A DNA stretch of 64,000 bases from Enterococcus sp. BWR-S5 (GTDB taxonomy: Bacteria > Bacillota > Bacilli > Lactobacillales > Enterococcaceae): the NCBI RefSeq assembly GCF_016745255.1, contig NZ_JADOEQ010000001.1, forward strand, positions 248,001 to 312,000, read 5' to 3'. The position numbers and the translations under genes are program-made. The notes beneath the pieces were generated by a model that had not been told where the DNA came from, did not search any database, and was given only the letters and a program-made list of their open reading frames with translations. This document shows, piece after piece, positions 32,710-43,640 of this stretch; the stretch's first letter is position 1; every line of letters starts with the position of its first letter.

Positions 32710-34380
32710 ATGAATGTATTAGTTTCTCGGATAGAAAAAATGAAGCCAACGTTTGAGAAAATATCAAACAATCCATATTTACGAGCAATTAGAGATGGGT
32801 TTATTAGTTTGATTCCGGTTATTCTGTTTTCAAGTATTTTCCTATTAGTTGCTTATGTTCCGAATATCTTCGATTTCTATTGGAGTGCGGGAACAGAAGC
32901 AGTTCTTATGAAAGCCTACAACTATTCTATGGGGATTCTTGGTTTGTTGATGTCATCCACTGTTGCGAAGAGCTTAACGGATAATTTTAACAGCAAGCTA
33001 CCAAAAACGAATCAAATCAATAATGTGTCTACAATGATAGCGGCTATTATTTCTTTCTTATTACTTGGTGTTGATCCTCTGGAAGGCGGATTGTCTACTG
33101 GCTTTATGGGAACGAAAGGGTTGCTGACGGCATTTGTTGTTGGTTTCGTGGTACCAAATATTTATCGATTCTGTATTAAGAATAATATTACTGTAAAAAT
33201 GCCGGAGGAGGTTCCGGGAAACATTTCTCAAACCTTTAAAGACTTAATTCCAATCACTCTTTCGGTTGTCTTTTTCTGGTTGTTTGACCTTGGCTTTAGA
33301 AATTTTGTTGGAACGAATTTCTCTGAAAAAATTATTGAACTGTTCCAACCTATTTTTAGTGCAGCAGATGGTTATTTAGGCCTGGCACTGATTTTTGGAG
33401 CCATGGCATTCTTCTGGTTTGTCGGTATTCATGGCCCATCGATTGTTGAGCCTGCTGTTGCAGCAATCTATATTACAAACGTAGAAGCAAATCTGCAATT
33501 GTATCAAAATGGTGAACAGGCGAACCGCATTTTATCTCAAGGAACACAGTATTTTGTTGCAACACTTGGTGGAACGGGCGCAACCTTAGTAATTACCTTG
33601 ATGTTTGCTTTTATGGCAAGATCCAAGCAGCTAAGAACGATTGGACGTGCCTCATCTGTACCAGTGCTTTTTGGAGTGAATGAGCCAATGCTGTTTGGTG
33701 CACCAATCGTACTAAACCCAATTTTCTTTATCCCATTTATTCTAACGCCGATTCTGAATGTCTGGTTATTTAAATTCTTTGTAGATGTTCTAGGTATGAA
33801 CGGATTTATTTATAACCTGCCTTGGACAACTCCGGGACCACTGGGACTGATTATGGGGACAGGCTTTGCTTTTCAGGCAATTATTTTGATGCTTGTTCTG
33901 TTGGTGGTCGATTTTCTTGTCTACTTCCCATTCTTCAAGGTATATGACAATGAACTGTTGGAGAAGGAAAGAACACAGGAAAATGAAGTAATAGAAGAAA
34001 AATTAGAAGTAGAAGAAGCGCAGGTCGTGACCGCTGCTGCTGCCGAAGCAATGGCAGAGACGAAAACTGAAAAGAAAGTGTTAGTATTGTGTGCGAACGG
34101 AGCAACAAGTGCTATGCTGGCGAATGCAATCAAGAAAGGGGCACAGCAAAAAGGTGTTCCATTAGATTCCACTGCGATGGCTTATGGCCAGCACAAAGAG
34201 TTGATTGGCGAATTTGATTTGATTATTCTAGCCCCTCAGATGGCCTCTATGCTTGGCGAACTACAGGAGGATGTCAAAGGGTATGAGACAAAAGCTGCTT
34301 CGACCTCCGGTGCTGAGTATGTTGCACTTGCTCGAACACCAGAGCAGGCATTGAACTTTGTATTTGAAAATCTGGCCTAG
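32710..34380 (+). CDS. lacE: Lactose PTS enzyme IICB
   Basis: 556 residues: IIC membrane domain (about 1-430) with the GIHGPSIVEPAV and FGVNEPMLFGAPIVLNPIF signatures of the lactose/diacetylchitobiose family, a charged linker rich in Glu and Ala, and a C-terminal IIB domain (about 455-556) with phospho-Cys in VLVLCANGATSAML. It imports lactose as lactose-6-phosphate. The length equals other LacE proteins. Confidence 0.96.
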   Translation: MNVLVSRIEKMKPTFEKISNNPYLRAIRDGFISLIPVILFSSIFLLVAYVPNIFDFYWSAGTEAVLMKAYNYSMGILGLLMSSTVAKSLTDNFNSKLPKTNQINNVSTMIAAIISFLLLGVDPLEGGLSTGFMGTKGLLTAFVVGFVVPNIYRFCIKNNITVKMPEEVPGNISQTFKDLIPITLSVVFFWLFDLGFRNFVGTNFSEKIIELFQPIFSAADGYLGLALIFGAMAFFWFVGIHGPSIVEPAVAAIYITNVEANLQLYQNGEQANRILSQGTQYFVATLGGTGATLVITLMFAFMARSKQLRTIGRASSVPVLFGVNEPMLFGAPIVLNPIFFIPFILTPILNVWLFKFFVDVLGMNGFIYNLPWTTPGPLGLIMGTGFAFQAIILMLVLLVVDFLVYFPFFKVYDNELLEKERTQENEVIEEKLEVEEAQVVTAAAAEAMAETKTEKKVLVLCANGATSAMLANAIKKGAQQKGVPLDSTAMAYGQHKELIGEFDLIILAPQMASMLGELQEDVKGYETKAASTSGAEYVALARTPEQALNFVFENLA

Positions 34381-34418
34381 TGCTGATTGTTGAGAGAATA
34401 AAAGAAGAGGAGTTTATC

Positions 34419-35822
34419 ATGCAGAAATTTCCGGAAAAATTTATATTTGGTGCGGCAACTGCGGCGTACCAAGCTGAAGGAGCAACACAAACCGATGGTA
34501 AAGGAAAAACGTATTGGGATGACTACTTGAAAGAGCAAGGCACTTTTGACCCAAATACAGCAAGTGATTTTTACCATAAATATCAAGAAGATATTGAACA
34601 GGCTCATGCATTTGGTATAAATGGGATTCGGATTTCAATTGCCTGGACAAGGATTTTTCCGGAAGGAACAGGAAAGGTCAATGAGGCTGGGGTAAAATTT
34701 TATCATGAGCTGATCGATGCCTGTTTGGCGCAAGGAGTAGAACCTTTTGTTACCCTGCATCACTTTGATACACCTTATCCGTTGTACAAAAAGGGAGATT
34801 GGTTATCTTCTGAAATGATTGATGCGTATGTTGCTTTTTCAGATTTCTGTTTCAAAGAATATGGGCGCAAGGTCAATTATTGGATTACGATTAATGAGCC
34901 ATGGTCAGTGGTTGCCGGACAATATATTATCGGTCATTTTCCTCCGAATATTCATTACGATATTCCTAAAGCAATCCAATCAATGCATAATATGATGGTT
35001 GCACATGCTCGAGTGGTGAAGCTATATAAGGAACAGGCCTATTCAGGAGAAATCGGCATTGTTCACATTTTGGAGTCGAAATATCCAATTACTCAGTCTA
35101 TTGAAGATCAGGAAGCAGCTGCTAGAGAACATATACTGGCAAATCAATTTATGCTGGATGCGACCTTCAATGGAAGATACTCGAATGAAGTCATGGGGAT
35201 CGTTGAAGATATTTTGATGAAAAATGATGGGAAACTGAAGACCGAGCCAAGCGACTTTGAATATTTGAGTTATGCGGCTGAGCACATTGATTTTCTGGGT
35301 ATCAACTACTATGCCAGTCATTTTTTAAAAGCCTATGATGGTGACAGCTTAATCCATCATAATGGTACCGGTGAAAAGGGCAGTAGCGTTTTCGCTTTGA
35401 AAGGGATTGGAGAGCGTGTCAATAATCCGCTGATTCCAACAACTGATTGGGATTGGCCAATTTATCCTCAAGGCTTGGAAGACATGCTGGTATTCGTTAA
35501 AAATACGTATCCAAACTACAAAAAAATCTACGTGACTGAAAATGGTATGGGCGATAAGGATATCCTGATGGATGAAACGGTTCAGGATGATGCCAGAATC
35601 GACTATGTTCGACAACATCTGGCAGCAATCCTAAAAGCTGTCGAGCAAGGTGTGAATGTTCAGGGGTACTTTATTTGGTCCTTGATGGATGTCTTTTCCT
35701 GGACCAATGGCTACAATAAACGTTACGGGTTATTTTATGTAGAGTTTGAAACACAGCAGCGATACCCTAAAAAGAGTGCTTATTGGTATAAAGCGATGGC
35801 CGATAAAAACGAATTATTATAA
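34419..35822 (+). CDS. lacG: 6-phospho-beta-galactosidase, GH1
   Basis: The ATG at 34419 has GAGGAG in front; upstream in-frame GTG lies at the lacE stop. 467 residues, the normal LacG size. GH1 motifs: FIFGAATAAYQAEGA, acid/base Glu in WITINEPWS, nucleophile in YVTENGMGDKD, and a phosphate-binding C-terminal region. It hydrolyses lactose-6-phosphate to glucose and galactose-6-phosphate, the substrate of LacAB. Confidence 0.95.
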   Translation: MQKFPEKFIFGAATAAYQAEGATQTDGKGKTYWDDYLKEQGTFDPNTASDFYHKYQEDIEQAHAFGINGIRISIAWTRIFPEGTGKVNEAGVKFYHELIDACLAQGVEPFVTLHHFDTPYPLYKKGDWLSSEMIDAYVAFSDFCFKEYGRKVNYWITINEPWSVVAGQYIIGHFPPNIHYDIPKAIQSMHNMMVAHARVVKLYKEQAYSGEIGIVHILESKYPITQSIEDQEAAAREHILANQFMLDATFNGRYSNEVMGIVEDILMKNDGKLKTEPSDFEYLSYAAEHIDFLGINYYASHFLKAYDGDSLIHHNGTGEKGSSVFALKGIGERVNNPLIPTTDWDWPIYPQGLEDMLVFVKNTYPNYKKIYVTENGMGDKDILMDETVQDDARIDYVRQHLAAILKAVEQGVNVQGYFIWSLMDVFSWTNGYNKRYGLFYVEFETQQRYPKKSAYWYKAMADKNELL

Positions 35823-35833
35823 TTGAAGAAAAA

Positions 35834-35881
35834 ACAGGTACACAAGGAAGTGAAAATTTCCTCTGTGTACCTGTTATTTTC
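35834..35881. terminator. Terminator between lacG and the GH1/PTS operon
   Basis: ACAGGTACACA (35834-35844) pairs with TGTGTACCTGT (35864-35874), inner GGAA/TTCC pairs, T-rich on the right and A-rich on the left; serves both directions. Confidence 0.85.
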
Positions 35882-35892
35882 TTTAGTTAGTG

Positions 35893-37299
<1,407 letters not shown>

Positions 37300-37321
37300 T
37301 TACATCCTAAATAAACAATAA

Positions 37322-37343
37322 GACATGGGAATGTTCCCATGTC
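37322..37343. repeat. Perfect palindrome between IIC and GH1 genes
   Basis: GACATGGGAA (37322-37331), two bases, TTCCCATGTC (37334-37343). It has no T run, so it is more likely an mRNA processing or stabilising hairpin, or an operator, than a terminator. Confidence 0.6.
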
Positions 37344-37405
37344 AAGAAGTAACTTCAAATAAATCAATAGTGGTTAGATTTTTTTGAAATTATGATTCTA
37401 GGGTT

Positions 37406-38731
37406 TTAGCTTTCTTCAGCGATTTCCGCTTCCATTTCTGCATCGTAGGCTTTTTCACCTTCGACTTCGATTCTGTAGGCTTTCAAGTCTTCCATCTTGA
37501 AGAATGGATAGTAGAGACCGAAGCTTAGGAGAATCTGAACAACTTGAAGGAGAGCGCCACGCCATCCGGAGAGTAAGAAGCCGGCGACAACTGGTGGTGT
37601 GGTCCATGGCAGCAGAATCCCGTTCGTAATAGGTACTAATCCGGTCGCCATTGCGGAATAAGCAATGATACACATTAACAATGGCGCAATGATAAATGGA
37701 ATCAGCATAATTGGATTCAATACAATCGGAATACCGAATACTAAAGGTTCGTTAATATTGAAAATGGCTGGTGCAAAGGACAGTTTACCCAATGTCTTGA
37801 ACTGAGAAGATTTGGCAAAGAAGAGACAAGCGATTGCCAATCCAATTGTTGCACTGGAGCCTCCCAGTTTAATGAAGTTTCCATAGAACTGTGCATTTAC
37901 AATATTCGGCAATACATCGCCACGGGCAAATGCTTCAGCGTTTTCTACAGCTAAGGCTGTCCAAATCGGTGTCATAACAGCCCCGATAATGTTTGAGCCA
38001 TGGATACCGAAGGACCAAAGCAACGCTTCAAACAGCAGAACAATCAAGGTTGCAGGTAGTGAGCTTCCCAAAGCCAGCAGTGGTGTCTGTAATACATTGA
38101 AAATAAAGTTTTGAGCAGTTTCAAATTCAGTGAACGTGAAGCCGATTCGAATCAAGTTGAACACAACAATAACGAAAAAGCCCGGAATCAAAGCAGAGAA
38201 TGATTTAGATACATTTGATGGTACAGATTCAGGCATTTTGATGGTCCAGCCCTTCTGAGTCACCCAACGGAAAATTTCAACAGCAAGAATGGCTGTAATC
38301 ATTCCAACGAAAAGGCCGGATGCACCAAAGTTTCCTAATGGTAAAAACATATTGCCGGACTCATCAGAAGTTAGTGGTGTTAATACAAGAAAAGCGACAA
38401 TTGCAATTGCTTGTGAAGAGCCTCGATCGACTTTATAATATTTTGCCAGCTCGCTGGCAATGCCAAGAATAACGAAGATAGTCATCGCATTCATGGTCAT
38501 ATTGTTTACTTGAAGAAATAAGCCCATCCAATCTTCACCAAAAACAGAAGCCATAAAGCTTAAGTAAGCATCAGATGGTAATTGTGTAACCAATAAGAAT
38601 AAAGAACCAATAATCAATAAGGGCATTGCAACGAAAAAACCATTTTTGATAGCGGATAGATAGCGATTTGAATCCAGTTTATAAGCGATAGGACCTAATT
38701 TGTCCTGTAACCCATCCATAAATTTATTCAT
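37406..38731 (-). CDS. PTS enzyme IIC, cellobiose/beta-glucoside type
   Basis: 441 residues, about ten spans, with the family signatures SFGIHGSNIIGAVMTPIW and FNINEPLVFGIPIVLNPIML. It moves the sugar across the membrane while IIB phosphorylates it. There is no fused IIB; IIA and IIB are the two genes before it. It overlaps the IIB gene by eight bases, so translation is coupled. Confidence 0.93.
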   Translation of the reverse strand: MNKFMDGLQDKLGPIAYKLDSNRYLSAIKNGFFVAMPLLIIGSLFLLVTQLPSDAYLSFMASVFGEDWMGLFLQVNNMTMNAMTIFVILGIASELAKYYKVDRGSSQAIAIVAFLVLTPLTSDESGNMFLPLGNFGASGLFVGMITAILAVEIFRWVTQKGWTIKMPESVPSNVSKSFSALIPGFFVIVVFNLIRIGFTFTEFETAQNFIFNVLQTPLLALGSSLPATLIVLLFEALLWSFGIHGSNIIGAVMTPIWTALAVENAEAFARGDVLPNIVNAQFYGNFIKLGGSSATIGLAIACLFFAKSSQFKTLGKLSFAPAIFNINEPLVFGIPIVLNPIMLIPFIIAPLLMCIIAYSAMATGLVPITNGILLPWTTPPVVAGFLLSGWRGALLQVVQILLSFGLYYPFFKMEDLKAYRIEVEGEKAYDAEMEAEIAEES

Positions 38732-39047
38732 TTTTTTGTCCTCCTTCTATTAATGATAATGCCATTTCTATTACTTTTGCTCCATCCATTCGACCATAAT
38801 CAATAATTGAGATAGTACTTACAATTATTGCGCTTCCTTTGAACTGCTGCTTGTACTTCTCCTCCAAAAAAGAAATTTGAGGACCTAGAAGCAAGATATC
38901 TGTTTCTGCTAAATGCTTGTCAAACTGCTTTTCGGGAACCGCAAGGATTGAAACCTCGATTGATTGCGCCGCAGCATATTTTTCCATTTTGCTGACTAGA
39001 AGACTAGTCGACATTCCGGCTGCACAGGCAACAGTGATGTTAATCAT
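38724..39047 (-). CDS. PTS enzyme IIB, cellobiose type
   Basis: 107 residues with the phospho-Cys loop in the first dozen residues (VACAAGMSTSLLVSKME). Small free-standing IIB of the lactose/cellobiose class. It receives phosphate from the IIA gene product directly upstream; stop and start are adjacent. Confidence 0.92.
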   Translation of the reverse strand: MINITVACAAGMSTSLLVSKMEKYAAAQSIEVSILAVPEKQFDKHLAETDILLLGPQISFLEEKYKQQFKGSAIIVSTISIIDYGRMDGAKVIEMALSLIEGGQKNE

Positions 39048-39377
39048 TTAGATTCCTCCTTTATCCAGTCGATGATAAAGCTGGATCATTCGATCGGCCA
39101 TATCCATTGTAGTGATTGCACTCATCAGGTGATCCTGACCATGCATCAGAAGTAATGGGGTGGGGAGTACAGTTTCCTCGATGTTTTCCTGTGTCAGCAG
39201 AGAATGATAATCATGGGCGGTGCTAAGTGCTTCATGTGCTTGTGTCATCAACTCTTCTGACTGTTGATATTTTCCGCTGGCTGCCTGATCGATTGCCTGC
39301 ATGGCTAAGCTTCGTGCTGTTCCCCCCTGTAAGATCAAGCCAATAATCCAATCCTCCTCTACAAGTTTATTTTCCAT
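39048..39377 (-). CDS. PTS enzyme IIA, lactose/cellobiose type
   Basis: The ATG at 39377 follows GGGAGGG; upstream in-frame starts would run into the sigma-54 promoter and are rejected. 109 residues with active His in LLMHGQDHLMSAI. First gene of the IIA-IIB-IIC-GH1 operon read leftward. Confidence 0.92.
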   Translation of the reverse strand: MENKLVEEDWIIGLILQGGTARSLAMQAIDQAASGKYQQSEELMTQAHEALSTAHDYHSLLTQENIEETVLPTPLLLMHGQDHLMSAITTMDMADRMIQLYHRLDKGGI

Positions 39378-39417
39378 TGACAAACCCTCCCGTCCTAGCT
39401 GATTCATTTTTATATAA

Positions 39418-39433
39418 TGCAAGAAGTGTGCCA
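39418..39433 (-). promoter_or_regulatory. Sigma-54 (-24/-12) promoter
   Basis: On the minus strand TGGCAC (39433-39428), five bases, TTGCA (39422-39418) matches the consensus TGGCAC-N5-TTGCW exactly. It lies about 40 bases before the IIA start and beside a sigma-54 activator gene. Confidence 0.92.
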
Positions 39434-39569
39434 AAACACATGCCTTGTTTAGAAAAAGCAGTTAGCGTTTATGGATAGAAGAGATGGACATTACCGTACA
39501 GGCAGAAGCTGATGTTTTTTTCTAGTCTGAAAAGGATGAAAGTGTACCAACAATGCCTCTTTCAAAAAG

Positions 39570-39604
39570 ATGTGTTTTATTTCAGATAAAAAAATGAAAC
39601 ACAT
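39570..39604. promoter_or_regulatory. Inverted repeat, candidate activator-binding site
   Basis: ATGTGTTTTATTT (39570-39582) pairs with AAATGAAACACAT (39592-39604), one mismatch, about 140 bases upstream of the -24/-12 promoter: the usual distance for an upstream activating sequence of LevR-type proteins. Confidence 0.6.
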
Positions 39605-39669
39605 GAAAGCACATTGACCTTTACATTTTATGAAAACCCTTTAAAATGGATACAAAGAGGGGTGACACG

Positions 39670-42336
39670 ATGAAACGGGTAGAACTTGTTTACGAAGGAT
39701 TGAAGCATTTGTATGAAGGAACCGGCATTACAACTAATAAAGTGGCGGAAGAGCTGGAACTTTCCAGAGCGAATGTCAGCAGTGATTTGAATCAATTGGT
39801 TGCTCAAGGAATGGCTCGCAAGGAAAGTGGGAAGCCGGTTTTGTATCACCCAGTAGTAAAAATGTCAGAGCTGGAACAATTTATGCTGAAGAATCCATCA
39901 TTGAAGATGATTGTGAATCAGGCTCAAGCAGCTATTTTATACCCGCCAAATGGGTTGAATATGCTTTTTTATGGGGAAACCGGTGTTGGAAAGTCCATGT
40001 TTGTCTCGTACATTTATGATTATGCGAAAACAGTCAAACGAAAAAGTGAAGAGTATCCGTTTATTCGTTTCAACTGTGCAGACTATGCCAATAACCCTCA
40101 ACTGCTCATGGGGCAGCTATTTGGAGTAACTAAAAATGCTTATACCGGGGCTGAGGAAGAGCGGATAGGACTGATTGAGAAGGCAGATGGAGGCATTCTT
40201 TTTTTAGATGAGATTCACCGCTTGCCGCCGGAGGGACAGGAAATGCTGTTTACCTTTATTGATTACGGAACGTATAACCGCTTAGGAGAATCAGCGAAGG
40301 AGCGACGAGCGACGGTTCAGTTGATTGCTGCTACAACCGAAGCACCAAATTCTGCATTGCTGCAGACGTTTCAGCGACGGATACCAATGGTGTTGAAAAT
40401 TCCCAGCTTGGCAGAGCGGACACTTGAGGAGCGAGCTTGGCTGGTATCTCTATTTTTACAAGCAGAAGCAAATCGCCTGAATGAACCAATCAAAATTACG
40501 CAAAACAGCCTGCGGGCATTGATTAGCTATCATTGCCCAAGTAATATCGGACAGCTTAAAAGCGATGTTCAGCTATGCTGTGCGAAGGCGTATGCTGATT
40601 TTCTTTTGAACGGTCAGCAGGATATTCGTATACATAGTCCGGAGTTGATGCCGCACATTCTGAATGGCTTGTATCAAGAACCGGATAAGCGAATCATTTG
40701 GCAAAAAATGAGAACAACGGTTGGCAGATATGTACTGTTTCAACCGGACAAAGAGCTGGATAAGGATGGACCTTCCGACCAAAATAATATCTATAAGCTG
40801 CTGAATGAAAAAACAGATGAAGTAAAATCCGGAAAATTGAGTTATGAAGAGCTGGTTAAAATCGTGGAGGAGAATTATCAATCCCTGTATCAAACAGAAC
40901 AGGATGGACGCTCCATTAAAAATCTAAAAGCTGTTTTTTCTGAGCCGCTCTATGAAACCTGTATCCAAACAATTCAATTAGCGGAACAGCTGTTGAAACG
41001 AAAATTGAATGAAAAAATTCAAGCCAGTCTGGCGATTCATCTGTTGAATACGTATGATCGTATTCGACGAGGAGACCACCTGACCATCCATCCGGATAAT
41101 CTTGAAATAGAAACCAATTATCCTGAATATGTGATGATTGCGAAGGAATGCCTTTTATACCTGAACTGTTCTTTGGATATTAATATCCCTGATGAAGAGG
41201 CTGTTTTTCTGGCGATGTTCTTTATCTATAATAGCGATGAAAATCCTGAAAAATCGAAGCAGGTTCAAGTGATTGTACTCGCTCATGGTGCATCTACAGC
41301 AACCTCAATGACAACCTTTGTGAATCGTCTATTAAATGTAGAACAGGGAGCTTGGGGCATCAATATGGATTTGGAAGAGAGTCCAAGCGCCATGCTGAAA
41401 CGCTTGAAGCAGCTTCTCATTGAAAGCAAAACAACAGCAGACCTGCTGTTTTTAGTAGATATGGGTTCCTTGAACAACATCGGACATGAAATAGAAAAAG
41501 AATTGGGGAATCGCTGTGCCACGATTGGTTTGGTCAGTACCTCTCATGTGTTGGAGGCTACTAGGAAGGCCGTGTTGGGAATTCCACTAGAGGAAGTCTA
41601 TCAATCAACACTGCAGGTCAATGAATACGCTGTGCCAATTGAGTCCTCCGTGTGTCACTCTGCTTGGGATGACAAGAAGGAATCGGTGATTCTGACCTTC
41701 TGTATCACAGGTGAGGGTACAGCCATTACAATGAAGAATATCCTAAAAAATAAACTGACCATTGATCCAAAGGAGTTAAAGATTATTCCGGTTACTCTAC
41801 TTCATAATGAGAGTGCGGCGAACTACCTCTTGGCAATGCAGAAAAAATATACCATTCTCTGTATTGTTTCATCCCTGCCAATCAAAACCAGTATTACACA
41901 ATTTCAATTGTACGACCTGTTCCAGCCAGAAGCTTTATCACAAATTCAGGAGATTGTGGATATCGATAGTACTTATCGAAATATTGGTCAAACGCTAAAA
42001 GAAGAGCTGTCAGAGGTTGATAGTAATGAGATCGTTGCGGATGTGAAGAATCTTTTGCCAATCTTAGAGAAAAAGCTGCAGCGGCAGTTTCATAAGCGAA
42101 CGATTTTTGGTGCGATTTTCCATGTTTGCTGTCTGGTGGATGGTTTGAAAAAAGGATGCAGAGGGAACGATTTTCCGGATCAGCAGCTATATGAAGAAAA
42201 ATATGCTTGGGAGCATCTGGTAATCAGGGAGGTTCTTCAAGGTATTGAAGAAAAATACCATGTAGTGGTTTCGGATGATGAAATTAGCTATATGGTTAGC
42301 CTATTTATCACGTATCCTCAAGCAGCTTTGAGCTGA
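39670..42336 (+). CDS. LevR/CelR-type sigma-54 activator with PRD and EIIA domains
   Basis: The ATG at 39670 follows GAGGGGTG; in-frame ATG 39646 precedes that site. 888 residues: winged helix (about 1-60), AAA+ sigma-54 interaction domain with Walker A GETGVGKS (102-109), the sigma-54 loop as NAYTGA (156-161, for GAFTGA) and FLDEIHRLP. Next are a PTS regulation domain (about 420-525), an EIIA-Man-like domain (VIVLAHGASTATSM, about 532), and a C-terminal PRD. It activates the divergent PTS operon and senses PTS phosphorylation. TTTACA, 16 bases, TAAAAT upstream is its own promoter. Confidence 0.95.
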   Translation: MKRVELVYEGLKHLYEGTGITTNKVAEELELSRANVSSDLNQLVAQGMARKESGKPVLYHPVVKMSELEQFMLKNPSLKMIVNQAQAAILYPPNGLNMLFYGETGVGKSMFVSYIYDYAKTVKRKSEEYPFIRFNCADYANNPQLLMGQLFGVTKNAYTGAEEERIGLIEKADGGILFLDEIHRLPPEGQEMLFTFIDYGTYNRLGESAKERRATVQLIAATTEAPNSALLQTFQRRIPMVLKIPSLAERTLEERAWLVSLFLQAEANRLNEPIKITQNSLRALISYHCPSNIGQLKSDVQLCCAKAYADFLLNGQQDIRIHSPELMPHILNGLYQEPDKRIIWQKMRTTVGRYVLFQPDKELDKDGPSDQNNIYKLLNEKTDEVKSGKLSYEELVKIVEENYQSLYQTEQDGRSIKNLKAVFSEPLYETCIQTIQLAEQLLKRKLNEKIQASLAIHLLNTYDRIRRGDHLTIHPDNLEIETNYPEYVMIAKECLLYLNCSLDINIPDEEAVFLAMFFIYNSDENPEKSKQVQVIVLAHGASTATSMTTFVNRLLNVEQGAWGINMDLEESPSAMLKRLKQLLIESKTTADLLFLVDMGSLNNIGHEIEKELGNRCATIGLVSTSHVLEATRKAVLGIPLEEVYQSTLQVNEYAVPIESSVCHSAWDDKKESVILTFCITGEGTAITMKNILKNKLTIDPKELKIIPVTLLHNESAANYLLAMQKKYTILCIVSSLPIKTSITQFQLYDLFQPEALSQIQEIVDIDSTYRNIGQTLKEELSEVDSNEIVADVKNLLPILEKKLQRQFHKRTIFGAIFHVCCLVDGLKKGCRGNDFPDQQLYEEKYAWEHLVIREVLQGIEEKYHVVVSDDEISYMVSLFITYPQAALS

Positions 42337-42433
42337 TATGGGTCAAGAAAAAAGGTAGATAATTTAGAAAATGATGTTCTTTTTTACATGCAAGAAAAGG
42401 TAATAAGGGTGAAATTACTATAAAAAAGTGGTA

Positions 42434-42455
42434 CACTCACTATAGAAAGTGAGTG
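42434..42455. promoter_or_regulatory. Inverted repeat before the GNAT gene
   Basis: CACTCACT (42434-42441), six bases, AGTGAGTG (42448-42455), perfect. It ends six bases before the ATG, so it is a possible operator or an RNA hairpin covering the ribosome site. Confidence 0.5.
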
Positions 42456-42461
42456 ATATGA

Positions 42462-43028
42462 ATGATTCGTTTTGCAAGAAAGGAAGATGGCGCGATGATC
42501 GCACCATTGATTCTTGTTATTTTAAAGGATATGGAGCTTCCTATTTTTGAGAGGATTTCAGAGGAGCAGGTCTTATCAATCTTGGAAGAGGCTATCGCAG
42601 ATCCTACCTATCGATATGGCTACAAAAGAGGTCTTGTCTATGAAGTGGATGGAAAAATAGCGGGTATCGCTTTTGGTTACTCTGCCGAAGAAGAACCGCT
42701 GATTGATGAGCCGTTGAAGAATGTCTTGAAACAGTATGGTATTCATGAAGATGTCCAGCTGTTTGTTGATCCAGAAACAATGCCAAATGAATGGTATTTA
42801 GATACAATCTCAGTTGGGGCGGATTATAGAGGTCTGGGAATCGGCTCTAAGCTATTAGAGGCATTACCTGAATTGGCTGAAAGAGAAGGGAAGCACGTAA
42901 TTGGCTTAAGTGTGGACGAAGCAAACCCGAACGCAAAACGTTTATATGAGCGTCATGGTTTTAGCGTTGTAGAAGAGCGTATGATTAGCGGACACCTTTA
43001 TGAGCATATGCAAAAAGAGATAAATTGA
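42462..43028 (+). CDS. GNAT-family acetyltransferase
   Basis: 188 residues. The acetyl-CoA loop is YRGLGIGSKLLEALPELA, preceded by WYLDTISVGADYRGLG and followed by NPNAKRLYERHGF. The acceptor cannot be told from sequence. The start is close to an inverted repeat and a short GTGAGTGA ribosome site. Single gene with its own bidirectional terminator. Confidence 0.88.
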   Translation: MIRFARKEDGAMIAPLILVILKDMELPIFERISEEQVLSILEEAIADPTYRYGYKRGLVYEVDGKIAGIAFGYSAEEEPLIDEPLKNVLKQYGIHEDVQLFVDPETMPNEWYLDTISVGADYRGLGIGSKLLEALPELAEREGKHVIGLSVDEANPNAKRLYERHGFSVVEERMISGHLYEHMQKEIN

Positions 43029-43033
43029 ATATA

Positions 43034-43080
43034 AAAAAATGAGCGAATCGTCTTTTTTAAGAGATTCGCTCATTTTTATT
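43034..43080. terminator. Bidirectional terminator
   Basis: AAATGAGCGAATC pairs with GATTCGCTCATTT, with A and T runs on the two sides; shared by the GNAT gene and the LURP-one-like gene. Confidence 0.9.
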
Positions 43081-43082
43081 TT

Positions 43083-43604
43083 TCAACAGGAGCCCCAGCC
43101 AACCATAGGCTGACGTTTCTGATTGTTGTCTTTCTTTTTGTTATAGAGCCAGTAATCGAGGACTGCAGCAATACAGATACATAGGGGAGCATCCTCATCG
43201 TTCTCAACCTCCAGACAAAAATAATTACCTGTAAATAGAGTGGCTTTGCTCATTTCCATAATTTTATGGTTATTATGATGGATGGTGTAATAATGGTTAC
43301 GAATATCTCCAATCACAGTCCAGTGAAGCTGGTTGACATAGTAAAAATCGGCATTCAGATTCAACAATTTTTTCAAGGTACCAACCTTTTCAAAGCCTTT
43401 ATAAAGCTCGAAACGAGTACCAAAGAAAAAAGACAGCTGTTTGATGCTGGCGACTAATTCCCCATTCATTGCATAAAGAGATAAGGCGTCTCCGCGAGTG
43501 CCCCAACGTCCCACCAGCAAAAAAAGTGATTGACCGTCTTCATCCTTTACAATCGTTCGAGTCACATTGCTTAATTGTTGTTCCTGAATAAAATATTCAG
43601 ACAC
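43083..43604 (-). CDS. LURP-one-related (tubby-like) protein, second member
   Basis: 173 residues. Patterns LFLLVGRWGTRGDALSLYAM, GELVASIKQLSFFFGTRFEL and YTIHHNNHKIMEMSKA fit the YxjI/LURP-one-related barrel. C-terminal segment CICIAAVLDYW is hydrophobic, as in the family, and the end is rich in Lys, Asn and Gln. It is clearly diverged from the protein at 26427-26930. The function is unknown. Confidence 0.72.
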   Translation of the reverse strand: MSEYFIQEQQLSNVTRTIVKDEDGQSLFLLVGRWGTRGDALSLYAMNGELVASIKQLSFFFGTRFELYKGFEKVGTLKKLLNLNADFYYVNQLHWTVIGDIRNHYYTIHHNNHKIMEMSKATLFTGNYFCLEVENDEDAPLCICIAAVLDYWLYNKKKDNNQKRQPMVGWGSC

Positions 43605-43640
43605 GAAGCTCCACCTCTTTTCAGATTCACCAATAAAAAA

